Assembly (NCBI RefSeq): GCF_042477335.2 | Contig: NC_091245.1 | Location: 229,399,501 to 229,463,500 of the forward strand | Reading direction: 5' to 3' | From: Ovis canadensis | Lineage: Eukaryota; Chordata; Mammalia; Artiodactyla; Bovidae | Length of the DNA stretch: 64,000 nt | Shown: piece after piece, positions 1-11,099 of the stretch | How positions within the stretch are numbered: position 1 is the stretch's first letter | Layout: every line of letters starts with the position of its first letter | Program-made: the position numbers and the translations under genes | The notes under the pieces: model-generated | What the model was told of the DNA's origin: nothing | The model's database searches: none | The model's input: only the letters and a program-made list of their open reading frames with translations

Positions 1-170
1 ACTTTCACTTTCATAGGTCTAGAAGCAGAGAGGGTTGAATTATGGAGAGAACCAGCACTGTCATATTTGGCAATTGCCTCAGGGGAGGCCATTATAGTTT
101 CTTCAGACTAGAGGAATCCCCTCAGATAGAGGTGGACAGACTACTACCAGTGAGGGTAGGGAAGCCACTT

Positions 171-287
171 TTTTTTCCCTTTTGGCCTTGTGGCCTGTGA
201 GATCTTAGTTCCCTGACCAGGGATCAAACTTGTGCCCCTTGCAGTGAAAGTGCAGAGTCTTAACCACTGGACCACAAGGGAAATCCC
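171..287 (-). mobile_element. CHR-2-like tRNA-derived SINE
   Basis: On the minus strand it reads from a head at 287 (gggatttcccttgtggtcca) through a B-box-like 'tttgatccctggtcaggga' to an A-rich tail, seen as the T-run at 171-178. It is flanked by a perfect 13-bp duplication, agggaagccactt, at 158-170 and 288-300. This is the cetartiodactyl CHR class rather than Bov-tA, because the BovB-like 3' half is missing. Confidence 0.8.
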
Positions 288-300
288 AGGGAAGCCACTT

Positions 301-1515
301 CCAAATGGCCGCATTCAACCACCAAATGTCAGGTGATGGAGAGCCTGCATTCATTCAGGGTTGGGTGGCCTCTTCCACTGGCAAAAATGACATTAGAATT
401 TAGGTTCTCAGTGTCTCCAGCTTCACCAGGTTATTACCACATGTCCCATTACAGCTTACAGAATTCCCACCCAGTCAGCATCTTCGCTGTAACAAGGGAC
501 ACCTACCATGGCTGGGAGTTTAACTTGTGCTGTCATCCAGCCAGTCATAAGATAAGATTCCTATTTGGTTTTAAACAACCTCAGCCCTGAAGCTACAGTA
601 GCAAAGGGTCCATCAGGACACTCAGAAATTTTCAGGTCATGCTGTGTGATGCTTGTGTTGAGAATCTGAATCCCTGAACTCAAACTTCCTTCACCACTTA
701 GTCTAGAGGCATGAGGACCAACCAGCCAATCTCACTATATTTGTTAGCTTTCCAACGATGTTTTGAAAGTATCATATTCACAGTCACTCAGTTCTCTGAT
801 TCTCATAAGTTGTTGATTAAGAGTATGCAATGGAGATATTTTCCATATCTCTTTTGCCAGATCATGTCATGGACTATAAGTGCTCTCTTTACTACTGGAA
901 ATAGTTATTAGTGTCTTTTAATCTAATTATGTGAGAAAGTCAAGTCCGTAAATGCCAGAACCCAATTAAGAAAATCTCCTTAACATTCTGTTCCTCTAGA
1001 GCCACTCTCAGTACCTAAATCTACACTAATCTGGGTTCTGCAGTGAAATAGGACTACCAAGCACACCGAGGCCCAGTCAAGCTAACGCATAAAGTTAGCC
1101 ATCACATGTACTCATGCGTAATAAATTATTCCAAAACATTGCAGCTTAAAAGAGCAGACATTTATTGTCTCACTGCTGTACATCAGGAATCAAGTAACAG
1201 CTTAGACTCTCTTAAGAGGCTTCAGTCAAGGTGTTGGCCACAGCTAGTGTTATTTCAGGGCTTGAGTGGGAATGGATCTGCTTCTAGCTCACTCTTGTTT
1301 TCAAGTCTCAGGTCCCACCTAACTGTTATCCAGAGATTAATAATTTTTTTTTTTGCAACATAGGACTAGTCCCAACATGGCAGCTTGCATCCCACAGAGC
1401 GAGGGTTCATAGAGAAAGAACAAAACAAAATCCAGTCTTTCTGTAACCTAATCTTGGAAGTAACATATTATTGCTTTTGCCTTACTTTATTGGTTAGAAG
1501 CAATTCACTAAGTCT
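301..1515. other. Unique/old DNA, no gene recognised
   Basis: Only short ORFs without family resemblance are present. About 1100-1400 has the look of an ancient degraded mammalian interspersed repeat (aaaacattgcagcttaaaa, followed by a 'caaggtgttggccacagc' block), but I cannot classify it. Confidence 0.5.
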
Positions 1516-1529
1516 AGCCTACTTGTTTG

Positions 1530-1754
1530 CATGCGTATATGCTAAGTTGCTTTAGTCGTGTCTGACACTTTGAGATCCTATGGACTGTACCCAGCCAGGC
1601 TCCTTTGTCCATGGGATTCTTCAGGCAAGAATATTGGAGTGGGTTGCCATGCCCTTCTCCAGGGGATCTTCCCGACCTAGGGATTGAACCTGCATCCCTT
1701 ACATCTCCTGCATTGGCAGGTGGATTCTTTACCACTGAGCTACCAGGGAAGCCC
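1530..1754 (-). mobile_element. Bov-tA SINE
   Basis: The head at 1754 reads gggcttccctggtagctcag on the minus strand. It is followed by the tRNA-Glu-like part (B box 'ggttcaatccctag' region) and the Bov-tA body with 'ggagaagggcatggcaaccc'. The tail ends near 1530. A likely imperfect target duplication starts 'agcctact' at 1516 and 1755. Short ORFs on both strands across it are repeat-encoded noise. Confidence 0.88.
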
Positions 1755-1768
1755 AGCCTACTCATTTG

Positions 1769-2435
1769 TGTATATGTAAAAATCTAGCTCTCAAATAGCT
1801 TGTGTGTGGAAAGGAACTGGAAAGCTACAGAGCAGGCCAACATGGGTGGTTGGTTCTTCCTGGAAAGGTAGTGGAATTCTGGTATAGGGGAAGGCCAGGT
1901 GAGATGGGGATACAAGGGAAAAACTGGTGTTAAGAACGGCTTTCACATTTTCATTTTATTTGCATTGTTTGAATAGTTTTACCAGCATATATTAAAGTAT
2001 TACATGTGTAACTGAAAATAAATACAAATCCAGAAAAATCCTCACTGAAGTCAATGAAGCACTCATATTTGCTGTTGAAGGAAAAAAATTTTTAAGGAAT
2101 GAAATGTCATAATCACTGAAATGTTCTTATATTGAAAGAAGCACTTTAAGAATATCTGCATCTTACATTATGAGCTATATGCAAAGGTACAATAAAGCAG
2201 TGACCCTTTGGTTTGGAATTAATTTTCCTAAGTTGAATGGAACTCTGGTAGTAGCTTTTAATTGTTTTTTGATTAAATATAACTGAAAGTATCTACTTAT
2301 GTTGTCAGTGGGAACCAGGAAGGCAAAGGGCAAGAGTTAAATAGACTTGTTCACAAGCTAATTTTTGAGAATGATTTTTTTTGCCTATTACTGAGATGGA
2401 ATATAATTTTTCCATGAGAGGCCATTATGCTAACA
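1769..2435. other. Unique AT-rich DNA, no gene seen
   Basis: No repeat, splice-bounded open frame or RNA gene is recognisable in this stretch. Confidence 0.5.
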
Positions 2436-2439
2436 ATGA

Positions 2440-2605
2440 TAAAGCTATATGACACCTTTTGAATTTTTAATATGTACCAGGCTCTGTACTAAGAGCTTTT
2501 CATACATTATCTCATTTAATCCTGATACCTCTATGCAGAATTCACTATAACTGCCCTCATTTTTCAGGCTAGGAGAGGCTCAAGGTCACACAAGAGTAAA
2601 TAGTT
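2440..2605 (+). mobile_element. MIR SINE
   Basis: The MIR core is visible as 'ccaggctctgtactaagagc' followed by 'cattatctcatttaatcctg', then 'aggctaggagaggctcaaggtcacac'-like sequence. The copy is diverged, as expected for this ancient mammalian family. Confidence 0.75.
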
Positions 2606-2693
2606 AATATGGAGCTCTCTTCAATGTTATGTGGCAGCCAGGAAGGGAGAGGAGTTTGGGGGGAAATGGATATATGTCTATGTATGGCTGAGT

Positions 2694-2710
2694 CCCTCCG
2701 CTGTTCATTT
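2694..2710 (+). repeat. Left target-site duplication of the L1
   Basis: ccctccgctgttcattt is repeated perfectly at 10286-10302 and brackets the whole L1 plus its extra 3' sequence. Confidence 0.9.
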
Positions 2711-2717
2711 TTTTTTT

Positions 2718-2782
2718 CCATCTCATCCTCTGTCACCCCCTTCTCCTCCTGCCCTCAATCTTGTATAGCATCAGAGTCTTTT
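2718..2782 (-). mobile_element. BovB-derived segment between L1 3' UTR and poly(A)
   Basis: On the plus strand it matches the antisense BovB 3' region seen elsewhere in this window (for example 24960-25027 and 40495-40558), with the shared words ccatctcatcctctgtc and cttctcctcctgccctcaat. It lacks the BovB 3' terminus. The minus-strand L1 end (after its own A-rich stretch) runs into it directly, and it runs directly into the insertion's poly(A). Both lie inside one pair of target duplications, so it entered with the L1. Confidence 0.85.
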
Positions 2783-3117
2783 CTTCTTTTTGTTTTTAAC
2801 TTTACAATACTGTATTAGTTTTGCCATACATTGACATGAATCCACCACAGGTGTACATGAGTTCCCAACCCTGAACCCCCCACCCACCTCCCTCCCCATA
2901 TCATCTCTCTGTGTCATCCCAGTGCACCAGCCCCAAGCATCCTGTATCCTGTATTGAACCTAGACTAGCAATTCATTTCTTACATGATAGTATACATGTT
3001 TCAATGCCATTCCCCCAAATCATCCCCCCTCTCCCTCTCCCACAGAGTCCAAAAGTCTGTTCTTTACATCTGTGTCTCTTTTGCTGTCTCGCATACAGGG
3101 TTATCATTACCATCTTT

Positions 3118-6100
3118 CTAAATTCCATATATATGTGTTAGTATACTATATTGGTGTTTTTCTTTCTGGCTTACTTCACTCTGTATAATCGGCTCCAGTT
3201 TCATCCACCTCATTAGAACTGATTTAAATGTATTCTTTTTAATGGCTGAGTAATACTCCATTGTGTATATGTACCACAGCTTTCTTATCCATTCATCTGC
3301 TGATGGACATCTAGGTTGCTTCCATGTCCTGGCTATTATAAACAGTGCTGCGATGAACATTGGGGTACACGTGTCTCTTTCAATTCTGGTTTCCTCCGTG
3401 TGTATGCCCAGCAGTGGGATTGCTGGGTCATAAGGCAGTTCTATTTCCAGTTTTTTAAGTAATCTCCACACTGTTCTCCATAGTGGCTGTACTAGTTTGC
3501 ATTCCCACCAACAGCGTAAGAGGGTTCCCTTTTCTCCACACCCTCTCCAGCATTTATTGCTTGCAGACTTTTGGATCACAGCCATTCTGACTGGTCTGAA
3601 ATGGTACCTCATTGTGGTCTTGATTTGCATTTCTCTGATAATAAGTGATGTTGAGCATCTTTTCATGTGTTTGTTAGCCATGTGTATGTCTTCTTTGGAG
3701 AAATGTCTATTTAGTTCTTTGGCCCATTTTTTGATTGGGTCATTTATTTTTCTGGAGTTGAGCTGCATAAGTTGCTTGTATATTTTTGAGATTACTTGTT
3801 TGTCAGTTGCTTCATTTGCTATTATTTTCTCCCATTCTGAAGGCTGTTTTTTCACCCTGTTTATAGTTTCCTTTGTTGTGCAGAAGCTTTTAATTTTAAT
3901 TAGATCCCATTTGTTTATTTCTGTTTTTATTTCCAGTATTCTGGGAGGTGGGTCATAGAAGATCCTGCTGTGATTTATGTCAGAGAGTGTTTTGCCTATG
4001 TTTTCCTCTAGGAGTTTTATAGTTTCTGGTCTTACATTTAGATCTTTAATCCATTTTGAGTTTATTTTTGTGTATGGTGTTAGAAAGTGTTCTAGTTTCA
4101 TTCTTTTACAAGTGGTTGACCAGTTTTCTTAGCACCACTTGTTGAAGAGACTGCCTTTAATCCATTGTATATTCTTGCCTCCTTTGTCGAAGATAAAGTG
4201 TCCATAGGTGTGTGGATTTATCTCTTGGCTTTCTATTTTGTTCCATTGATCTATATGTCTGTCTTTGTGCCAGTACCATACTGTTTTGATGACTGTGGTT
4301 TTGTAGTAGAGCCTGAAGTCAGGCAGGTTGATTCCCCCAGTTCCACTCTTCTTTCTCAAGATTGCTTTGGCTATTCCAGGTTTTTTGTATTTCCATACAA
4401 ATTGTGAAATTATTTGTTCTAGCTCTGTGAAAAATACCGCGGGTAGCTTGATAGGGATTGCATTGAATCTGTAGATTGCTTTGGGTAGTATACTCATGTT
4501 CACTATATTGATTCTTCCAATCCATGAACATGGTATATTTCTCCATCTATTTGTGTCCTCTTTGATTTCTTTCATCAGTGTTTTATAGTTTTCTATATAT
4601 AGGTCTTTAGTTTCTTTAGGTAGATATATTCCTAAGTATTTTATTCTTTTCGTTGCAATGGTGAATGGAATTGTTTCCTTAATTTCTTTTTCTACTTTCT
4701 CATTATTAGTGTATAGGAATGCAAGGGATTTCTGTGTGTTGATTTTATATCCTGCAACTTTACTATATTCATTGATTAGCTCTAGTAATTTTCTGGTGGA
4801 GTCTTTAGGGTTTTCTATGTAGAGGATCATGTCATCTGCAAACAGTGAGAGTTTTACTTCTTCTTTTCCAATTTGGATTCCTTTTATTTCTTTTTCTGCT
4901 CTGATTGCTGTGGCCAAAACTTCCAGAACTATGTTGAATAGTAGTGGTGAAAGTGGGCACCCTTTGTCTTCTTCCTGATTTCAGGGGAAATGCTTTCAAT
5001 TTTTCACCATTGAGGATAATGTTTGCTGTGGGTTTGTCATATATAGCTTTTATTATGTTGAGGTATGTTCCTTCTATTCCTGCTTTCTGGAGAGCTTTTA
5101 TCATAAATGGATGTTGAATTTTGTCATAGGCTTTCTCTGCATCTATTGAGATAATCATATGGCTTTTATTTTTCAATTTGTTAATGTGGTGAATTACATT
5201 GATTGATTTGTGGATGTTGAATAATCCTTGCATCCCTGGGATAAAGCCCACTTGGTCATGGTGTATGATCTTTTTAATGTGTTGCTGGATTCTGATTGCT
5301 AGAATTTTGTTAAGGATTTTTGCATCTATGTTCATCAGTGATATCAGCCTGTAATTTTCTTTCCTTGTGGCATCTTTGTCAGGTTTTGGTATTAGGGTGA
5401 TGGTGGCCTCATAGAATGAGTTTGGAAGTTTACCTTCCTCTGCAATTTTCTGGAAGAGTTTGAGTAGGATAGGTGTTAGCTCTTCTCTAAATTTTTGGCA
5501 GAATTCAGCTGTGAAGCCATCTGGACCTGGGCTTTTGTTTGCTGGAAGATTTCTGATTACAGTTTCAATTTCTGTGCTTGTGATGGGTCTGTTAAGATTT
5601 TCTATTTCTTCCTGGTTCAGTTTTAGAAAGTTGTACTTTTCTAAGAATTTGTCCATTTTTTCCACGTAATCCATTTTATTGGCATGTAATTGCTGACAGT
5701 AGTCTCTTATGATCCTTTGTATTTCTGTGTTGTCTGTTGTGATCTCTCCATTGTCATTTCTAATTTTATTGATTTGATTTTTCTCCCTTTGTTTCTTGAT
5801 GAGTCTGGCTAATGATTTGTCAATTTTATTTATGCTTTCAAAGAACCAGCTTTTGCTTTGTTGATTTTTGCTATGGTCTCTTTTGTTTCTTTTGCATTTA
5901 TTTCTGCCCTAATTTTTTAAGATATCTTTTCTTCTACTAACCCTGGGGTTCTCCATTTCTTCCTTTTCTGGTTGCTTTAGGTGTAGAGTTAGGTTATTTG
6001 ACTATTTTCTTGTTTCTTGAGGTATACCTGTATTGCTATGAACTTTCCCCTTAGCACTGCTTTTACAGTGTCCCACAGGTTTGGGGTTGTTTTGTTTTCA

Positions 6101-6921
6101 TTTTCATTCATTTCTATGCATATTTTGATTTCTTCTGTGATTTGTTGGTTATTCAGAAGTGTGTTGTTCAGCCTCCATATGTTGGAATTTTTAAAAGTTT
6201 TTTTCCTGTAATTGAGATCTAATCTTACTGTGTTATGGTCAGAAAAGATGCTTGGAAAGATTTCCATTTTTTTGAATTTACCAAGGCTAGATTTATGGCC
6301 CAGGATGTGATCTATCCTGGAGAAGGTTCCATGAGCACTTGAGAAAAAGATGAAATTCATTGTTTTAGGGTGAAATGTCCTATAGATATCAATTAGGTCC
6401 AACTGGTCTATTGTATCATTTAAAGTTTGTGTTTCTTTGTTAACTTTCTGTTTAGTTGACTTGTCCATAGGTGTGAGTGGGGTATTAAAGTCTCCCACTA
6501 TTATTGTGTTATTGTTAATTTCCCCTTTCATACTTGTTAGCATTTGTCTTACATATTGTGGTGCTCCTATGTTGAGTGCAAATATATTTATAATTGTTGT
6601 ATCGTCTTCTTGGATTGATCCTTTGATCATTATGTAATGGGCTTCTTTGTCTCTTTTCAAAGCCTTTGTTTTAAAGTCTATTTCATCTGATATGAGTATA
6701 GCTACTCCTGCTTTCTTTTGGTCTCTATTTGCATGGAATATCTTTTTCCAGCCCTTCACTTTCAGTCTGTATGTGTCCCTTGTTTTGAGGTGGGTCTCTT
6801 GTAGACAACATATATAGGGGTCTCGTTTTTGTATCCATTCAGCCAGTCTTTGTCTTTTGGTTGGGGCATTCAATCCATTTACGTTTAAGGTAATTATTGA
6901 TAAGTATGATCCCGTTGCCAT
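3118..6921 (-). pseudogene. L1 ORF2 (endonuclease + reverse transcriptase), broken
   Basis: The ATG is at 6921 and the final stop at 3118. The N-terminal part (6921-5989, 310 residues) is an AP-type endonuclease: TLNVNGLNAP, the QETH glutamate, GDFNTPLTP and a C-terminal SDHNTVRLDL are all visible. The reverse transcriptase follows (5674-4832 and 4917-4129), with [11 protein letters not shown], a DAEKAYDKI block and the catalytic FADDMILY. The C-terminal part with a Cys-rich stretch ([15 protein letters not shown]) is open from 4101 to 3118. Breaks: a frameshift near 5990, further decay around 5680-5920, a frameshift near 4970 just after AFPLKSG, and an in-frame TAA at 4129-4131 directly after FNKWC. 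Intact family members are about 1,270 codons, which matches the span. It would have acted in target-primed reverse transcription, but is now non-functional. Confidence 0.95.
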
Positions 6922-6972
6922 TTACTTTATTGTTTTGCGTTTGGGTTTATACACCCTTTTTGTGTTTCCTGT

Positions 6973-7684
6973 CTAGAGAATATCCTTTAGCAATTGTTGG
7001 AGAGCTGGTTTGGTGGTGCTGAATTCTGTCAGCTTTTGCTTGTCTATAAAGCTTTTGATTTCTCCTTCATATTTGAATGAGATCCTTGCTGGGTACAGCA
7101 ACCTCTTGGGGTGTTTCCCTTGGATTTATCCTGTTTGGGACTCTCTGGGTTTCTTGGACTTGGGTGATTATTTCCTTCCCCATTTTCTCAAGTATTTTCT
7201 CATGGTCTTTCTTTTTGTCTTCTTCTTCTGGGACTCCTGTAATTTGAATGTTGGAGCATTTCATATTGTCCTGGAGGTCTCTGAGATTGTCCTCATTTCT
7301 TTTAGTTTGTTTTTCTTTTTTCCTCTCTGATTCATTTATTTTTACCATTCAATCTTCTATTTCACTAATTCTATCTTCTGCCTCCATTACTCTGCTATTT
7401 GTTGCCTCCAGAGTGTTTCTGATCTCATTTGTTGCATTATTCATTATATATTGACTCTTTTTTATTTCTCCTAGGTCCTTATTAAACCTTTCTTGCATCT
7501 TCTCAATCCTTGTCTCCAGGCTACTTATCTGTGATTCCATTTTGATTTCAAGATTTTGGAACATTTTCACTATCATTATTTGGAATTCTTTATCAGGTAG
7601 ATTCCCTATCTCTTCCTCTTTTGTTTGGTTTGGTGGGCATTAATCCTGTTCCTTTACCTGCTGGGTATTCCTCTGTCTCTTCAT
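6973..7684 (-). pseudogene. L1 ORF1 (RNA-binding coiled-coil protein), broken and internally deleted
   Basis: The likely ATG is at 7684 and the stop TAG at 6975-6973, 51 bp before the ORF2 ATG. Visible are the coiled-coil heptads (FQNLEIKMESQISSLETRI) and the ERKKEKQTKRNEDNLRDLQD block that precedes the RNA-recognition domain. Breaks: an in-frame TAA about 15 codons in; a TGA at 7351-7349 between EIED and MVKINE, compatible with CGA to TGA decay; and a large deletion near 7099-7105. At the deletion the frame jumps from NPRETPQ to the last segment (YPARISFKYEGEIKSF ... KPALQQLLKDIL). About 300 nt, most of the RRM and C-terminal domain, are missing. No functional trimeric RNA chaperone could be made. 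Confidence 0.9.
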
Positions 7685-8209
7685 CGTGGTTACATTACTG
7701 CGTTTGGGGTGGCCTTTCTGTATTCTGGAAGTTTGTGGAGTTCTCTTTATTGTGGAGTTTCCTTGCTGTGGATGGGGTTGTATCAGTGGCTTGCCAAGGT
7801 TTCTTGGTTAGAGAAGGTTGTGTCGGAGTTCTGGTGGCTGGAGCTGGATTTCTTCTCTCTGGAGTGCAATGAAGTGTCCAGTAATGAGTTATGAGACGTC
7901 AATGGTTCTGGAGTAACTTGAGCTGCCTGTATATTGAAGCTCAGGGGTGTGTTCCTGTGTTGCTGGAGAATTTGCGTGGTATGTCTTGCTCTGGAACTTG
8001 TTGGCCCTTGGGTAGTGCTTGGTTTCAGTGTAGGTATGGAGGCATTTGATGAGTTTCTATTGATTAATGTTCCCTGGAGTCAGGAGTTCTCTGATGTTCT
8101 CAGGATTTGGACTTAAGCCTCCTGCTTCTGGTTTTCAGTCTTATTTTTACAGTAGCCTCAAGACTTCTCCTTCTAAAATGCACCGATGATAAAATATCTA
8201 GGTTAGAGA

Positions 8210-8640
8210 TGAAAAGTTTCTCCACATTGAGGGACACCCAGAGAGGTTCACTGAGTTACATGGAGAAGAGAAGAGGGAGGGGGGAGTTATAGGTGACTGG
8301 AATGAGATGAGGTGGGATCAGAAGAGGAGAGAGCAAGCTAGTAGTAATCACTTCCTTATGTACGCTGCACTGTCTGGACCGCTCAGAGGTATTCATGGAG
8401 TTATACAGAGAAGAGAAGTGGGAGGAAGGAGACAGAGATGGCCAGGAGGGGAAAAGAGGGAAATGAAAAGGAGAGAGACAGATCCAGCCAGTAAACAGCT
8501 CCCTAAGTGTTCTCCACCGTCTGGGACACACAGAGATTCACAGAGTTGGGTAGAAAAGAGAAGGGGGAAGGAGGAGACAGAGGCAACCTGGTGGAGAAAA
8601 AGGAGAGTCCAAAGGCGGAGAGAGCAGTCAAGCCAGTAAT
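8210..8640 (-). repeat. Three ~145-bp imperfect tandem repeats in the L1 5' UTR
   Basis: The motif 'cagag(a)gttca' plus 'gagttacat/gagttatac ... gagaagagaag(t)ggga' recurs with starts near 8241, 8384 and 8531 (spacings of about 143 and 147). Each unit also carries a 'gccagtaa...ctcc(c)taagt' or 'agtagtaatcacttcctta' block. Confidence 0.8.
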
Positions 8641-10267
8641 CTCATTCTCAAGTAAAAATGGGTACTGAAGATTGGGTTTTTAAAGGTAGAAAATTGATAA
8701 CAAATACCAAAAAGCAAAGATTAAAAATCTAGAGTAGAGTTTGGATTTTCAAAAATACAATATTAAAGAAAAGAAGAAGAAAGAAAGAAAAAAAACAAAG
8801 TCACAAGAATTATTTAAACAACAACAACAACCACAAAAAATATATATATATGGTGTTTGCTTTAAGAACTTAAAAATTTTAAAATGTTAAAATAAAAAAA
8901 AAAAAGAAAAAACCAAAACAACAACAAAAAAAGAATGATCATAAAAATAGTAAAGGTATATCTAGGAGTTTCTCTGGTGTTGTTGTGGGCAGTGTGGGGT
9001 CAGTTCATTTTCGGATAGTTCCTTGATCTGGCTTATATTTCTTAAGATCTATACTTCCAAGGTGGTTCCCTCTGTTTTAGCTTCTTCTGTTTGCTGGTCT
9101 CTTCAGTGTCTGTTTTCCGCCCTGACACAAGGGGGACGGTGGTGGACACTTTTTTTTTTTTTACTCACTTGTTCAGTCGTGCTGTGGGGAGGGAGGGATG
9201 CTGCAAACAAATAACACTAGCGTGTGCTCATAGTGTCTCATCCACGCTGGGCCTGCCCCTGCTCACAGCGCACACCACTCAGGCTCTAAGTTGTTCTGCT
9301 GGGAACCATCTGAGGCTGGCCCTGGGCTGGATGCACCTCCCCGGTCTAAGCCGTTCAGGCTCAGGCACTCAGGTAGTCCTCAGAGGTGCAGACTCGGTTG
9401 GGCCTGCATTTTGTGCCCTTCCCAGGTCAGAGCAGCTCGGGTGTTTGGTGAGTGCAGTCACTGCGACTTATTGCCTTTCCCATCCCTGCTGCTCAGTTTT
9501 CTGGGTGTACCGCTGGCTCCCCTTCTCAGGCGGATGGTGACTGTCCAGAACCCCAAGAAGTCTTAGTTAGCAAAGAAGCTTGCTTGCAGTTTTGGAGTTA
9601 ATGTTTCTCTGGGGCTGCGATTGCCCCCTTTCGGCCCTTCCGGCTCTGGCTGCCTGTCACCGGAGGGGGATGGTCTGTAGCTGGCTAATTCTGTTCCGTC
9701 CTTTGTTCTGTGTGCGGTCCTGGCAGTCTTGTGTTAGAGCTTTTCGCATGGTAGCTATCCCATAGTCAGTTCGCTCTGATTACCCTCGGGGCATTCCAGC
9801 CCGATTTGTAAAAAGCACTGCAGCCTGCACCTCCCGCGCCTCCCTGCCCAGCCCCCACATGCTAGTGGCAGATGCAGGCGTCTGCACTGCTTCTCCGCTG
9901 GGCGAGTTACCATTGGGCTCGTAATCTGTTGCTTTTGATTATTTATTTATTTTTCCTCCCTGTTATGTTGCCCTCTGTGCTTCCAATGCTCACCACAGAC
10001 TTGGCAGCGAGAGTGTTTCCTGTCATTTGGAAACTTCTCTCTTTTTAAGACTCCCTTCCTGGGATGGAGCTCCCTCTCTACCTCTTTTGTCTCTTTTTTC
10101 TGTCTTTTATATTTTTTCCTACCTGTTTTTGAAGACAATGATCTGCTTTTTTGGGTGCCTGATGTCCTCTGCCAGCATTCGGAAGTTGTTTTGTGAAGTT
10201 TGCTCAGCATTGAAATGTTCTTTTGATGAATTTGTGAGGGAGAAAGTGGTCTCCCTGTCCTATTCCT

Positions 10268-10277
10268 CCGCCATCTT
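10268..10277 (-). promoter_or_regulatory. YY1-type site at the L1 5' end
   Basis: The minus strand reads AAGATGGCGG within the first 20 bases of the element. This is the YY1 core (CCGCCATCTT on the plus strand), at the same place as the YY1 site that positions transcription initiation in human L1. Confidence 0.7.
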
Positions 10278-10285
10278 AGGACCGC

Positions 10286-10302
10286 CCCTCCGCTGTTCAT
10301 TT
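10286..10302 (+). repeat. Right target-site duplication of the L1
   Basis: Perfect second copy of ccctccgctgttcattt (see 2694-2710). It is followed by taagctatc, the original right flank. Confidence 0.9.
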
Positions 10303-10483
10303 TAAGCTATCATAACATAGTTTGTTAATCAGCTATACCCCAACACAAAATTTAAAGTTTTTAGAAAAATTATGATGTGAAATAAAAAAGTGGTTAAGCT
10401 CTGATTCAGAAGTCTTTGTTTTGTCACTTCCCGGTGAGAAATGAGGCCCATCTCCGACCCGGAGAGCAGCAGCACACTGCCTG

Positions 10484-10706
10484 GCACGTGCACACTCAGT
10501 CCTGTCAGCTGTGTCCGACTCTTTGCAGCCCTTTGGGTTGTAGCCCACCAGGCTCCTCTGTCCATGGGATTCTCCAGGCAAGAATACTGGAGTGGGGTGC
10601 ACTTCCTCCTCCAGAGGATCTTCCCCAGTCAGGGATCAAACCCAAGTCCTTTGCATCTCCTCATTAGCAGGCAGATTCTCTACCACTGTGCAACCTGGGA
10701 AACCCC
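10484..10706 (-). mobile_element. Bov-tA SINE
   Basis: The body words 'tccatgggattctccaggca' and 'caagaatactggagtgggg' are present, with a tRNA-like head at the right (rc of ctgtgcaacctgggaaacccc). It is somewhat diverged. No clean target duplication was found. Confidence 0.85.
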
Positions 10707-11099
10707 ACTATCTGGCAGAAAATGTAAAAAGTGATGATGAAATTAAATTACAACTCTTTTCTTCTGCTGTTCTCCAGAGGACTTGCCTGACCAGGATTTG
10801 ATCTCAAAATCTGGGGCCCAGCTCTTCCTAGATGGTGGATCTGGTCTAACTCAGGTTATGTGTCTTGGCCCAGGAGAGAGGTCAGTTGTGGAGTACACAC
10901 TTTATATTATTATGTGAGAGATTCCTCAGGCACCAAATAAGGAGATGAATGTTTTCTTCCATCAAGACTAATGTTTTCTTCTTCCAACCAAGACCAGGAG
11001 GAAGAAAGGGAGCCTCATACAAATAAATCAAACATGTCTTATCCACTAGGGTCGGGGGGAGGTGTGTGCCTGGTAAGCAGGATTACAAGGACATTGAGT

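Larger units (their letters stand above)
2711..10285 (-). mobile_element. Full-length ruminant L1 (L1-BT type) LINE
   Basis: A non-LTR retrotransposon in reverse orientation, about 7.6 kb. Read on the minus strand it has a GC-rich 5' UTR (10285-7685), an ORF1 remnant (7684-6973), a short spacer, an ORF2 remnant (6921-3118), a 3' UTR (3117-2783), about 65 bp of BovB-derived sequence and a poly(A), seen as T's at about 2711-2717. A 17-bp perfect target duplication flanks it. The reconstructed pre-insertion site on the plus strand reads cattttaagc, so the nick fits the L1 endonuclease preference TTTT/AA, and the poly(T) lies on the side this predicts. The element starts at its own 5' end, so it is not 5' truncated. 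Both ORFs carry stops and frameshifts, so it cannot move autonomously now. Confidence 0.95.
7685..10285 (-). promoter_or_regulatory. L1 5' UTR with internal promoter
   Basis: A 2.6-kb leader upstream of ORF1. Its 5' third (about 9080-10285) is GC- and CpG-rich, its middle (about 8660-8950) is an A/T-rich low-complexity stretch, and the segment next to ORF1 contains three imperfect repeats. L1 transcription starts from an internal RNA polymerase II promoter at the extreme 5' end. That this copy keeps its 5' terminus follows from the target duplication abutting 10285. Short plus-strand ORFs at 9023-9765 and 10027-10305 are antisense noise. Confidence 0.85.

Noticed and set aside
3497..3958. 153-codon plus-strand frame
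   Set aside because: Exact antisense of the L1 ORF2 C-terminal region; no independent signal.
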